DNA of 64,000 nt from Hortaea werneckii (GCA_037044905.1 JBAOKB010000144.1:2046001-2110000), one strand, 5' to 3'. Counted from the first letter of the stretch, positions 30,304 to 43,700 are shown. The notes: a model not told the origin generated them from the letters alone. Made by a program: numbers and translations.

Positions 30304-33084
30304 ATGGCAAGCCAGCACTCGCCCACGGGGCCGATGCCTCACCAGCAGCACTACCCTCCGCCCGTCCGCCCCCAACCCAACGGCGCCATGCCCATGGCCG
30401 CGCAGCCACAGCCCTTCACCAAACCGACTGCGGCGCATCTCGCCGCCGTCAACGAGCAGACATGGCTGGCACTCGGACAACTGTCGGAGCAGATGGGCGA
30501 GCTCGACGGCGCGACGCAGGCCTACGAGCGCGCCATGAACTTCAACCAATGGTCGGTGCCTGCGATGCTCGCCATCTCATGCATCTTGCGCTCCAAGGAT
30601 CAATTCACTGCTGCCGTGGAGTACTTGAGACAGATCATCAAGATCGAACCGGGCAATGGGGAGGTCTGGAGCAGTCTTGGCCACTGCTATCTGATGATGG
30701 ACGATCTACAGCAGGCCTACTCGGCATATCAACAGGCCTTGTACCACCTGCCAGATCCCAAAGAGCCCAAGCTGTGGTACGGTATTGGCATTCTCTACGA
30801 TCGGTATGGCTCTTTGGAACACGCCGAAGAGGCCTTCTCCCAAGTCATGCGCATGGAGCCGAGCTTTGAAAAGGCGAACGAGATCTACTTCCGCCTCGGC
30901 ATCATCTACAAGCAGCAGCAAAAGTTTCAGCAGAGTCTGGAGGTCAGTGCCTTGGCGCCATTTGCTGCCACGGAACCAGCCACTAACCATCATTGCAGTG
31001 CTTCCGTTATATCGTGACTGACCCGCCTCGGCCTCTGAGCGAAGAGGACATATGGTTCCAGATCGGCCATGTGCACGAGCAACAAAAAGACGTAAGCTCC
31101 CGCAAACGACAGGCTTCGCTGTGTCCTACAAGCTGACGTTGCCTAGTATGATTCCGCCAAAGCTGCATACACGCGCGTGCTTGAGCGTGACCCCAACCAT
31201 GCCAAAGTGTTGCAACAACTGGGATGGCTACACCATCAACAAAGCACAAGTTTCAGCAGCCAGGAACAAGCCATTGAATATCTCGAAAAATCAGTCAATT
31301 CAGGTTAGTACCGCCTTTGGGTGCCATGACGGTGCACATGTCTAACACGTCGTCAGACCAAACGGATGCACAAAGCTGGTATCTCCTCGGCCGATGCTAC
31401 ATGTCACAGCAGAAGTACCCCAAGGCATATGAAGCGTACCAGCAAGCAGTCTATCGAGACGGCCGGAATCCGACGTTCTGGTGCTCCATCGGAGTGCTCT
31501 ACTACCAGATCAACCAGTACCGAGACGCACTCGACGCCTACTCTCGCGCCATCCGCCTCAATCCAAACATCTCTGAGGTTTGGTACGATTTGGGCACATT
31601 GGTAAGCATGCCAACGCGACTGCCAAAAGATGCAGCTTTGCTAATGAATCACAGTATGAGTCGTGCAACAATCAAACAAGTGACGCGCTCGATGCCTATA
31701 CGCGCGCCGCTGAGCTTGACCCGGCGAATGTGCACATTAAAGCACGCCTGGCATTGCTCAAGGGTCAACCTACAAACGGACTTCCCAACCAAGCCGGTGC
31801 GCCACTTGCCCCAGGATGTACACCCTCAAGCCTACCAGCCAGGCGCCCTGGGCGCTCCACCTGGTCCACAGTGGGGTGCACACGCCCAAAACCCTCCGCC
31901 ACCAGGACCTCCACCAGGTCCGCTCAACGTTGGCAGCAACTGGGCAGGCCCTCGTCCGCAGGATGCGCAAAACCCTCAAATGCCTTCTCAGCCCATTAAC
32001 CCTTACGACCAGCGGGATCGTATGCCGCCTCAGCCGCAACCGCCGATGCAGAGACAGCCAAGTCCACCTCGCCAAGAGTTGCCTCGTTTCCAGGAACAGC
32101 CTCAGCGACCAGCACCTCCTCCTCACCGCGGATTGTCGCCTTCGCCAAGGGCCCGCCTCAGACTTGAACCCTTACCAGCCTGGCCCACCCCATCAATCTC
32201 GCCAGCCGTTGCCACCGCACCAAATGCCGCAGCCCCCAATGCCTCAGGAGCCGTCTCGGGGTCCCTACGGTATTCCGCCATCCAGCCTCCCGCCACAGTC
32301 TGCTCCGATGCCGGGCTCGGCAAGCCACACCCCCTTGCCGCCGTACGCCAGGCAGCCGGAGCCACCTCAGCAGCAGCATCCGGAGATTAGGCCTCTCAAT
32401 CAACCTCCGGGTCCTCCTACGCCGGGGGGCCATTACCGACGCACGCCTTTCGAGCATCATCCAAGCTCTGCACCTGGTATCGCAAGCGGCGCGCCGGCGC
32501 CCTCGGCGGCTCAGTCGGCCGCGGACGCTGCAGAACGAGCTCGTGAAGACCGGCCATCCAGCACTGCTCCAACGAAGCGCCCGTACGAGTTTGATGAACA
32601 GCGTGACAGCAGCGCATCTAAGAAGCTTACTACTGAAGATGCTCGTTCGAGGTTAGATGAGATTAAGATGCATCACCCTTCCCCGCGCGATAAGATTGCC
32701 ACGCCGCCCAACCGCAGCCCTTCTGAGCTGAGGCGAATGGAGGACGTGCGACCCATGTCAGGCTATCATCCATCGGAAGCGGCTCACCACCCGCCGTCAC
32801 TTCCTTCTATGCAGTCTATCACTGCTCAGTCACCCCAGCCACAGCACCAAATGTCAGCGCCGCCACAGGAAGACAATCGCTCGGCTCCGATGCAGTCGCA
32901 GCCCCAACAGCAGTCACAGCCACCGCAAGTCTATGAGCCCGCGGCTCGGAAGATGGACGTTGACGAGAACTACGATGATAGCGCGGACGACAAGTCAACG
33001 ACCAAACAGGAGAGTCGGCGCAACAGCCCAAAGCCTATAAATGGCGGTGGCTCAGCGCCCGTGGCAGTTGAAGGGCAGGCTTAG
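30304..33084 (+). CDS. CYC8: Cyc8/Ssn6 TPR transcriptional corepressor (two frame breaks)
   Basis: Exons 30304-30942, 30999-31091, 31147-31303, 31357-31601 and 31655-33084. After a Gln/Pro-rich start come about ten TPR units from residue ~50 (WLALGQLSEQMGELDGA, VWSSLGHCYLMM, LWYGIGILYDRYG, SWYLLGRCYMSQ, FWCSIGVLYYQ, VWYDLGTLYESC). This matches Cyc8, partner of Tup1 in global repression. The TPR part is intact and intron phases agree. In the Pro/Gln-rich region the frame changes near 31810 (a C run) and near 32150 (a G run). Conserved-looking text continues in each new frame, for example QDVHPQAYQPG and DLNPYQPGPP. The acidic C-terminus (KRPYEFDE, MDVDENYDD) is in the final frame. Each break is explained by one surplus base, probably sequence error. 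Confidence 0.9.
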
Positions 33085-36000
33085 GATCCCCGTCAGTCTG
33101 CTTTCCGGGAAAAATTCATCTGCTCCTATGGCGGGAACTCAAAGCTGAGTCGTGCAATCCTTGCACCTTGCGTGTGCTACGAAAATATGGCTTCGGATAT
33201 GTCGATGGCTTTTTAGGGGAAACTAGCCGCCCGTGCAAGAGACCTTGGGACAGTTTCTAATGAGATGTGAGACGATGATACGTTGATGATATCCATACAT
33301 AGGCATGCTCAGGCGGAGGAGTTGGTCGACTGTGCGCGGGTGTGGGCGTTCAGAGCGGTCTCTGATTGTTGTTATCATCACTGATTGGCTTTTGATGCGC
33401 GATTACTTGCGTATGTGCAGTACATTGTCGAAGGAGTTTCACTCCGAAGCGACGTCTTGGTTGCCTCTTATCATCATCCTTTCGGGTAGGGTGAAAAAAG
33501 AAACCTTGTTTCTTTTGAAAGTGGGGAATGCCTCGCGTGTTGATCACGCTTCTCACATCGCTGCCGCGTTCGAGACTAGTCTAGGTGCAGTCCTTATCAT
33601 GCGATTTGCCATGTCGCCTCTCATAGTGTATAGAATACAAGAAACTCTTTTTCCCTATACATGCACAAGATTGATACGCACACGAATCAGAAGACGACCG
33701 TTTCGATGAAATTATACATGTGATGGGTCCAAAGGCGCTGCGTTGCTACAGGCTCAGACATACCGTGCCTACCAAGGGAGGGAAGGGTTTCTCATGAACA
33801 CCATATCGTTTTGATACCGGGTTTGCAGCGGCAGCTTCTGACAGGGGAGCTCTAGACACTTTCTGTCCTTTTCGCTGGTTATGTATGCTCGTGCTGTGAC
33901 TCGCTTAGCACGGTCTGATTTCCCATTTGTTCAAACTGGCGCGAGGCAGGGGGTCGGGCGGGCCTGTTTGCTGTGGCCAACCGTGCCAATGGCTTGCATG
34001 TCCACTCCCGTCGATCACAGACTTGACTGGGGCGAGACAGCGTTCATTTTCACTTGCATCATCGCCCCTGCGCAGGTCAATAGGGCTGTCTGAATACATG
34101 TTCGTAGGGGTGAAATTTGAGCACCGATTGAAATGAAGATTTAGATTGTGTGCACAAGGCCACGAATAGACGCCCGAATGGCTGTCCAGTACATAGGCTC
34201 TGGATCATTAAACGCAAGTAGTCGCATTCTCCAGCTGACTAGGTCACTGTCATGGGCCTATGCCCCCAATCATAGTTCTTATTCATCCATTTCTTCCATT
34301 GTGAGCTACATCAACTGTATGCTGGCGGGGTCGGCCGAACATTGGGATGGCTGATCGTCGAATGCATGGCTGATGCGAAGCAAGCTTCCGTATTGACTGC
34401 AAGGCCGACTCGATGATGTAGCATGTCCTGCAGATGTACTCTCCGCCTCTGATGGCCCTCCATAGCCGACCTGTCTGTAGCACAGCGCGCCGCGGTTCAT
34501 GAAAGGGATGACCGTCTGGTGTGGGCCTGCTGGCGAAAGTCGCACTTTGATCCGACTTGGATCTTTCCCTCGAGCCTGTAGTTGATCAAGTCAGTCCCTC
34601 ACACTCGCCGCGGCATCCTAAAGGGGGAGAAACGGTTCCACGTGCGATACAAGTGCTACAGGCGGCGCCGCTCTGAGTCACCCAATTCCCACAACCCTCC
34701 CCTCTGTACCTGCAAGAGAACTTGTTGTATCCCATTGCCCGTTTTCATGTGTCAAGGAAAGAAATCTCTAATGATAGCGAGACTAGACCTTGTGGTTTTG
34801 CCTCAACAAAAGGGCTAAAGATCATGATTTATATAGGTCCAATGCTGCGCCGTAATGGACGTATACTCAACAGGTCCATTTGGCGGTCAACCATGCTCTA
34901 TCGCTTGGTTTTATGATTTGTGTTCTTTCTTCCTCGATTCAGCCGGTGACTATGCAGGCTGCCGACCTTCGCTACCGGATACATCAACGCCACGATTCTT
35001 GAAACGCATGGGCTGGTCGACAGCCTGACAATGTAGTTTCTGTCTGTCTCGCAAAGGTACCATTGCTCTAGTGGTGATGCAAAGCCAGGCCATGGATATC
35101 ACTCACAGCCATCGATGTTGTTTGAGAATATGTAGTCGGTCGCTGTAGCGGCCGACGCAGTCAGCCGCGGATCAGAGACGCCGGTATCGATACTACAAGC
35201 TAATGGATCACTCGACCAGGGTGGAGTGAGTAGGCTCATGCAAAGCGGTAAACTGACCAATTAGCAATGAGACGGAACCTGCTCTGCTCGAGCACAGCAG
35301 CAGGGCTCGTGCAGCCCTTTTCCTGCCTAGACTGACTGTTCCCGCCAGAGGGTACCCCATTTAAGAAGAAAACCCATTGGCTTCCGAAGCTGTACATGGA
35401 TCAAGGACGGCCAACTTCGTTCGGCGGGGATGCTGCCAGCGAACGTGACCATAGCCAAGCTGAACGAGCGATATTTCTGGCTGGGCACGGAACAGCAGAG
35501 CGTTACCTGTCTCCTACCCGTCTGACGGACACACTGCATGAGCAACAGATCAGCGATCTTCTTTCCAGTCTGTAGGTGCTGCAGCCTGCCATAGCTTCGT
35601 ACAACCGAGAAGGCCGTTCGTGGCGCTCAGGTGCATTGGCCTGTCTTGTGGTGCATGCCGTGGTACATGGCGTTCGTGTAGTGAATTGATGTCTTTGGCT
35701 CGTCTCTCACCCTCACTCACATTCTCTCGTCTTTCTCTCCTTTGGGCCTTCTCCTTTTTGCTTTTGATTTGATGAGCTACGTTTTGGTCATATAACTGGA
35801 TTTTAGAGGGAGACAAGTGTGCCATCTTTCCCAAGCGGCCACTCTCCACCTGCATCTTCATCAATTTCATTGCGAATGCACTTCACGCGACCGGGTTCCA
35901 ATCATACTGTTGCCCTAAATGCGTGGGGGTCAAACTTCAGCAGCGACCCTGAAATCATATTTTGCCTGGTCATAATAATATGCGAGGCATCACACCTGCA

Positions 36001-37112
36001 TGAAGCCGCAGACCTCGCTACTGTATTGTGTTCATAATCTTGCGCCATATCTCAATCATATTACTAGCTCACGAGTTTCTCTCAGCAAATCGGGCCGCTC
36101 GGCGAGGGGACAGCTCTTAGCAGTTCTGAGAGCCGAGAGTATTACCTTGAATGCATTTGAACGATGCTACCTGCAAGTTCTTCCCCAGATTTATGATAGC
36201 AACACAGCCGGACCATATCTGATTTTCATACAGAAACAACAACATACGCAGTGTCACCAGAGCTATCAAGACGTCAAAGCCGGCCAGATCCGCCGTCCAT
36301 ACACCAAATGCCGGAGCACGGCAGGTGGACTTTGAATGGGTCAGGTAATTAAGCCGAAAAGGTAACAGATAAGGTACAGTGATGCAGACCAACCATGATT
36401 GGTGGGTTTAGGCAGACTTTGGCGGGTTGCCGCTCGTTCGTGCAGATCAATACCTTGCGGGCGCGCCGGGCACCATGCGCCGAGTGTAACGCTGTCCAGG
36501 GTCCCCACGCCCAGTTGGAGGGCGAGAGGGGGTGGAGGCCCGGCAATGGACACATTATTGCAGCTGGGTGGTGGGCGGGGAGTCTGAGTGTCTACAGGAC
36601 TTGCCGGTGGCGACGGGCGCGTCCCACCAAGTGGGAGGCCGTCGTGTGCTACGTACCCGAGGATGTATGGCATGCCCATCTATTGGCTGTGATGGTGGTG
36701 ACAGAACACACCACCCTTGGGAAACACTGCCGCGCTCGCAATAGTGACGACGACTGGGACCAAAACTTTGTATACCTAGGCGCTCGACCGGGTACTGCGG
36801 TGACGTTCTGCAGTCGTAGGTCCGCTAGACCTGGTCGCCCGCTTTTCCATGCAGCACTGATAGCGCCCTTGTCAAGGCGAGAGTTCAGTGCGGGCCTCAC
36901 ATAGCGCAAGATTAGCCTAGAGAGGGGTTCTTGTATCTATGCGTCGGATGAGAGCACGAGGCCTGAGAAAGTAGTGCCTCTCGTGACCCCATGCCTCCTC
37001 TTGACCGCAGTCTTGCCATCTTCCCGAACGTTCGCTGCGAACATTCGTCTTCCATACCTGTACCGCCCACCCATCAATCGCATTCGCTGCGCCCAGCCCT
37101 ACATAATCCAGA
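33085..37112. other. 4-kb gene-poor region
   Basis: The largest stretch without a supported gene in the window. It starts with the CYC8 3' flank and ends with the promoter of the Zn2Cys6 factor. The longest ORF (36395-36904, +) is Arg/Trp-rich and has no motif. No tandem repeat, transposon end or RNA gene was recognised. Confidence 0.35.
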
Positions 37113-39606
37113 ATGACGTCGGCAGTGCTGACACCTGCCGAACCGTCAGCGCAGCCGCCGAGGAAGAGGAGACGACGAACCGCGGCCGGTGGAGCGACTG
37201 ATGACTGCTTCACCTGCTCCAAACGCGCGGTAAAGTGCGATCGCAAGCGGCCATACTGCACACAATGCATTGACATTGGGAGAATGCTCAGGCTACAAGA
37301 CGACGTTGACATGGGGTGTTGGCGTGGCCAGCAGAGGAAAGCTGCGGGGCATGAGCTATCCTGTCGCCGGCAGGCAAGATGATGGCAATGCCTCGCCCCC
37401 CGACGGAGCGAATGAGCGTCGTCGTCGCAAGACCTCGGTCTCGCAGATGAAGCACGAGAATGCTCCTGCAAACCTCTTGGAGCAGCAAGTGCCATTTATC
37501 ACATTGCCTCCCATCCCGCACAACCATGGCCCTGCACAGCCTTCTCCATCCCACCCCATACCGATACCAACACCGCAAAGTCGTGATCCTTGGCCATCTC
37601 ACAAATTTGAAGGTCCCTTGGAATCACGACGAGATTGTGCCAGGCACGACCCTTTTCAGCTCCCACCTTTGCAACACATTCAGACCTCGTTTAACAACAG
37701 TTTTGACTTTGGAAGCTATCCACATGCGGCCATGTCCATTGGGTCATATGCAGAGACAGAGTACTACTCGCCGCCAGAATACCCACGCACGCCAGGATCC
37801 ATGAGTTTCCACGAGCCAATCACTCCAAACATATATTCGGAGCGGTTGGATTACGACGCCCACATGACTGGCAGCAGCTATCCTCCTGGTTCCGGCCACG
37901 GCGGAGAGCACATATCGTCATTTCCCATCAATCACCCACAAGATCAAGCTCCCTTTGACAAGGGTGATACGAATGCCATGGCAACCACGCTGTACGACGG
38001 CCATGCTCCAGAAGCCTACGATAGCTTTGACTTCGGTAACGATTTAGAGAATGAGCAGCATAGCCTGACCATGCTAGACACACGGTTCAGCAACCCCTTC
38101 TTCCATCTCACGCCACGCATGCAATCTCTCATGGACTACTACGATCGCAACATCTGTCCATTCCTGGTGGCATTTGATGGCGACCACAACCCGTATAGAA
38201 AGCACATTCTTCAGCTGGCGATCAACAATGAGGGGCTTCAAAGTGCAATCGCCGCTCTTTCTACTAACAACATGCGGATGCGCAGGAAGGAGCGACAGGT
38301 GGCTGGCTTCATAGCTGAGCTGCCCGATGCGGCAGAGCTCGAAGTCGCAACCGACGAAGAAGCCTTCTACAAGCAGTCATCCATCGACCATCTCAACGCC
38401 TCGCTGGCTAGCCCGACTGATGCTCGGTCCGACTCTGTCCTGGCTTCACTTCTGATCCTGTGTCTGTTCCATGTCTGCGACTCTGGCTTTAGCAAGTTCA
38501 AGACGCAGCTCGCAGGCGTGCAGAAGCTGCTGTCTCTCCGATCGCCCAATCATCAACAGCAGAGCTCCAGAGAGTTTACGCAGTGGGTGGAGATGTTCTT
38601 CGCGTGGTTCGACGTCATGACCTCGGCAGTCAACGATCGGGAGATGCAGATCAAAGGCGAGAGCTTGGACATGCTGGACTTTTCTGCCAATTTAGGCGCT
38701 TTAGAGCAGTTCAGCGGATGCGATGGCAGGCTGTTCAAGTTGATCGCTAGGCTGGGAAGATTGAATCTGCTTGCCCAGGGCCGACCCGTCAGGTCGAGCA
38801 ATGGCGTTGACAGGAGACCGACAATCTTTCGACAGTGGTCTAGAGACAGCAGAAATGTTAGCGCAAAGAAGCGTAGCAATAGGTTATTAAGCCCTTCGGA
38901 CTACGATCGCGTTGATGGGAATGGCTGGGGTACGCCTATTATTTCATCCTCTGATGAAGATGCAGATGGCACAGAAGATGGATCGGTCGACCATGAAGAT
39001 TTCCCTGATCACAGAAAGGAATTTTGGGAGGAATGGAACGAAGTGCGTTCGCGGTTGCAGCTATGGGAAATGGATACTTCGGTGATCCCACCCGCCTCGG
39101 ATCCATCGCAGCTCGACGCAGGCCAGCGTGACCTTGTACACATCAACGAATGCTTCCGCTACTCTGCTCTGCTGTACACGGAACGGCTGAGCAACCCAAT
39201 ACTGCCATCCTCGCATCGGCAGTTCCAGGACCTGGTGAGCCAGACGCTCTGCCATATCACCGCGCTCCCGGTCACATCCTGTGTCAACAAGTTCCTCCTC
39301 TGGCCACTCTTTATCACGGGCACCGAATGTGTTGACGCTGTCCACCGCAGCATCATCCGCACCCGCTGCATCGAGATCCAGCGGGAAAGCGGCTTCTTCA
39401 ATAATATCTCCGGGCTTGAAGTGCTCGAGAAGGTTTGGAAGGAATATCCCGCTAGCCATCCCCATGCGAGCACCATTGCTAGCGACGAGGAAGAAGTGAA
39501 AGCCCGCAGGCGCGATTCGCTCGAGCAGACCGGAAGCAAGTACGGCCAGGCGTTCCGGTGGCGAAGGGCGATGGAGAGGAAAGACGGAGAGTATATTGTT
39601 ATCTAG
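37113..39606 (+). CDS. Zn2Cys6 fungal transcription factor (one frame break)
   Basis: Translation from the ATG at 37113 gives a basic leader (PPRKRRRR) and then CFTCSKRAVKCDRKRPYCTQC, five Cys of a Zn2Cys6 DNA-binding cluster. The sixth Cys (ECSGYKTTLTWG...ASRGKLRG) lies in the next frame, which then stays open to 39606. The change falls within 37277-37285 (gggagaatgc). Two missing bases would give the spacing C-x2-C-x6-C-x6-C-x2-C-x6-C. The rest, about 770 aa, has a disordered Pro/Ser region and then a helical domain (LMDYYDRNICPFLV, LLILCLFHVCDSG, FTQWVEMFFAWFDV), typical of the fungal-specific activation domain. Target genes unknown. Confidence 0.85.
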
Positions 39607-39840
39607 AAGGAGGAAACAAAAGTCCCAAAAGCTTTTGCAGCGCTTTTTTTGGTTTTGGTCCCGCGCTGGCCCCAGATTGGTTAGAGGGGTTCCCTGTTAG
39701 CCATTTATTTTGTGTATATAGCACACACCTGCGCCTTCGCTACGAACGCATATGAATGAATCTGTTACGACCGGAATTGCGGGAGAAGATCACTGCGCTG
39801 TGTTTTGGAAACGCGCCATGCCTCCTTCCTGTTGAAGTTT

Positions 39841-40412
39841 TCATTGCGGGCGTGGACCCGCTTCGGCGAGGCCTTCAAGACCTTGCATGGGATCTTCCCG
39901 GTCGTTGTCGGCACCGTTGGCATCGGTGTCCACGGTATTGTATTTGGCGGCGTAGCCCTCCTGTGTGTCTCGTTAGCGCGCTGGGAGAATGGTTTTGGGG
40001 GGTTGGCGGGAAGAGGGTGGCGTGGTGTACCTGTTCCCAGACAGCCGTCTTGCTTCCGAGACCTTCGTTATGGTCTTTCTGTGGCTTCGCCTGATTGACT
40101 TTGATCACTCGTCCGAAGATTTCCGAGGCGTCCATGTTGTCGATCGCTTCCCGGGCGTCTTCTGGGAGTGAAAACTCGACGTAGCCGAATCCTCTGTGAG
40201 GGTCGGTCGATGATTGTCTATTGGATTGGATCAGTATTTGCATTTTCTGCGGGATAATGGGGGAAAGATGTCTCTTACAATTCCGGCTTTGGCAAGGAAA
40301 CATCGACTATCTCGCCAAATGGGATGAATGCATCGTGCAGAGTCTGGGTGGTGACTTGGTTGTCGAGGCCGCCGACGAACACGGTCGCCTTCTGTCGCGA
40401 TTGATCCGACAT
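39841..40412 (-). CDS. small RRM protein resembling the RNA-binding half of cyclophilin E
   Basis: Exons 40412-40279, 40217-40031 and 39960-39841 give 146 aa. One RRM fills the N-terminal ~90 residues: RNP2-like ATVFVGGL, then FGEIVDVSL, RNP1 RGFGYVEF and FGRVIKVNQAKP. The sequence is most like the RRM of nuclear cyclophilin E (PPIE/Cyp33), a spliceosome-associated isomerase. Here no cyclophilin domain follows; the protein ends after a ~40-residue acidic tail. It could therefore be a stand-alone RRM partner. Its start lies 377 nt from that of SEC31 on the other strand. Confidence 0.82.
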
Positions 40413-40789
40413 AGTCAAGCCGTGATTATTCAATTGGGTTCCCAAGTGCAATTTGGGATGGCTATTATGTGAAAGGGGTTCTAGTGGATCTAGTAGGAAT
40501 ACTATGTAGGCTGCATATCACGTGCATAGATCAAGACATTACCTGGAGTGTCTTTGTGAAAGTTCCAACCCCAGGGAGCGCCAAGAGATGATGTCGCCGG
40601 GCTGTTCCCCAAGCTGCGCCAGGTGTCAACAGAAACCACCACCCTTCCCCTGAAACTCCTTATACCTTGTTGACCCATTGCCACCCACTGACTGCGATCG
40701 CGGCGGTTCTCCCTTCTTCTTCGTCAACGGCTTCACTCATGCGCATTGGTTGAGCGAGGCGTTCGCGTGTGGATTCTGAGTGAGTAAAT
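40413..40789. promoter_or_regulatory. shared divergent promoter, RRM gene (-) and SEC31 (+)
   Basis: This 377-nt gap is the only upstream sequence available to either gene, so the two are probably driven from one bidirectional promoter. No consensus TATA is seen. Confidence 0.45.
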
Positions 40790-43700
40790 ATGGTGGGCTT
40801 ACGGGAGCTCCAGCGGACTGCCGTCTTCGCCTGGTCTCCTGGGAGCTCGGCGCCTTTGCTAGTGACCGGCACGCGTACCGGCGCGCTCAATGACGACCTC
40901 TCCAGCGAGACCAAGTTGGAGCTGTGGGATCTGGGTCTGGACCAGCTCACCCAAAATGGAGGCCTAACCCCCCTGGGAACCCTTTCGACTGATGCGGGAT
41001 TCAACGACATTGCGTGGAGTGAGCCGGATGATGACCACCCACTCGGTGTCATCGCAGGTGCGCTGGACAATGGCAGCGTGGACATCTGGGACGCCGAGAA
41101 GCTGCGGAAAGGGGCAAGCGATGCACACATCTCGCGGACTTCGAAGCATAGTGGGGCGGCAAAGGCATTGCAATGGAATCCGTACAGACACAACTTGCTC
41201 GCCTCGGTGGGTGCCAAAGGCGAGATCTTCATCTACGATCTGAACAACATGGCCAACCCCTTCCGACTTGGTGCCTCGGCAGCGAGAGCAGACGACATTG
41301 AGTGCTTGGACTGGAACAAGCAAGAGAAGACGGCTCACATTTTGGCAACGGGCAGCTCAGGAGGCTTTGTGACAGTGTGGGATGTGAAGCAGAAGAAGGA
41401 TATCTTGACATTGAACAACCAGGGCCGAAAGGCGGTGAGCGGGGTGGCTTGGGATCCGGAGGAGAGCACGAAGCTTGCAACTGCAACGCCGAATGATCAG
41501 GACCCGGTTGTGCTGCTCTGGAGCCTGCGAAACAGCGGCGCCCCGGAGCGGGTGCTGAAGGGCCATGAGTTAGGCGTGCTTGGGCTGTCCTGGTGTCAGC
41601 AGGACCCAGAACTGCTCCTGTCCTGCGGCAAGGACAACAGGACCATATGCTGGAACCCTAAGACGGGCGAGATGTACGGGGACTTTGCTGCGGGCAGCAA
41701 TTGGGCATTCCAGACCAGATGGAACCCACACAACCCAAGCTTGATCGCCAGCGCTTCATTTGACGGCAAGATCCTGGTGACGTCCATCCAGGCCACGAAC
41801 TCGAAGCCGGAGGACCAGGCAGCAAGCAATCAGGCGCTGGACGGTGAAGACTTCTTTGCCAAGGCGCAGACGCAGCCGCAAGGCATTTCCTTACCCTTCC
41901 CAAAGCACCCAAATGGGCTGCACGTCCAGTGAGCGTGTCGTTCGGTTTTGGCGGCAAGCTGGTGAGGACGAAGAAAGGCGCAGATGGGAAGAGCACTGTC
42001 ACTGTGGAAACATTCTCTGTGGACGATACTATTGGCGAAATGGCTCAGGAATTTGAAGAGAAGATGCGCACTGGCGACTTGGCTGGCATTTGCGAGAACA
42101 AGATCGAGAACGCGAAGACGGACGAAGAGAAGGCCGACTGGCAGGTCATTGAGACGCTCAATGCTGGAAAGAGCAGGAAGAAGTTGCGGGAGTATATGGG
42201 CTTCAATGACGCAGACGCCGATCTTGCTAAGGCAACAGAGAAGCTGGATGTGAACGGTGAGGCGGCCAAAACAAATGGAGAAAAGGGTGGTGATGATGAC
42301 TTCTTTGGTACTGGCGAGGACGATGACAGCTTTTTAGCCAATCTCGCAGCGACCAAGGGAGCGAAGACGAACAATCCATTCAGCATCTACACCGCCTCTG
42401 AGTCCGAAGCAGACAAGAACATCACCCGTGCCTTGATGCTCGGACAATTTGAGAAAGCACTCGACGTATGCTTGAAGGAGGACCGCATGTCCGATGCCTT
42501 CATGATCGCTGTCTGCGGCGGCCAGCAGTGCATTGACAAGGCCCAGGCGGCATACTTGAAGAAGCAAGCCAAGGGTCCGAACTATCTCCGGCTACTGGCG
42601 AGCATCGTTGGAAAGAACCTCTGGGACGTGGTCCACAACGCGGATCTCGAGAACTGGAGAGAAGTCATGGCGACGCTGTGCACTTACGCGGACGAGACGG
42701 AGTTTGCAGACCTGTGCGAGGCTCTCGGCGACCGTCTTGAGGAGGCATTCCAAGACGGCGATAAGTCCAAGAACCTGCGGAGAGATGCTTTATTCTGTTT
42801 CCTGGCGGGATCGAAGCTGGAGAAGGTTGTCAACAACTGGGTTCAGGAGCTACACGAGCAAGAGACAGCGGCGCTCCAGGCCTCGGAAAGCGACAACGAC
42901 TTCTCGGTGCACGCCAAGTGTCTGCAGGGTTTTGTCGAGAAGGTGTCTGTCTTCAGACAGGTTACCAAGTTCCAAGACACTGAGCTCAATGCGGCCGAGG
43001 AGTGGAAGCTGGCTCCGCTGTACGCCTTGTACTCCGAATATGCTGATATACTGGCTGCTCACGGTCAGCTAAACACCGCACAGCAGTACATCAGTTTGCT
43101 GCCTACGAAGTTCGGAGGCGCTGAAGCTGCCCAGTCACGCCTCAGCCAAGCGACGAAGAAGTCTGCTGCGCCTGTCGCAGCTCAAAGACAACCTGCGACA
43201 GCTGCAAGTCGAAGACAGCCCTCAATGGCCCAGCCTGCACAGGCACCCTTCCAGCCTGCGGCACCTCTCGTCAACCAAGCTCGCAACGCACCTTCTCCTT
43301 ACGCTCCTGCTGGCACCACGGTCTCACCAGCAGCGAACCAGAGCCCATACGCGCCGCCTGCCAACCCGTACACGCCGGCTGGCTACCAACCGCCTCAGGC
43401 AGCACCCATGTACGGTGGGTATCAGCCTCCTCAGCCAGCCTCCACAATTCCTCCCCCTCCTCGAGCTGGTACATCTTCGCCCTCCGTCCCGCCTCCTCCA
43501 AAGGCTTCTGGCGACTGGAACGACATGCCCGCAAACTTCTTCAAGGAACGTCAAGCACGTTCAAGAACGAACACACCTGGCCCCAATCCAGTTAGCTCGC
43601 CTTTCCCTCACGTAGTACCAAACACCATGGCTCCTCCACCAGGACCACCGCAGCCTGGGTTTGGTGCACCTCCACAGAAGGCCCCCTTGCCGCCTCCGCC

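Noticed and set aside
31765..31815. 51-nt intron as an explanation of the first CYC8 frame change
   Set aside because: A gtcaac...cccag interval exists, but its ends do not join the two frames, so it cannot restore the protein.
36395..36904. 169-codon plus-strand ORF before the Zn2Cys6 factor
   Set aside because: Arg/Trp/Cys-rich chance composition in a GC-rich stretch; no domain, no conserved start context.
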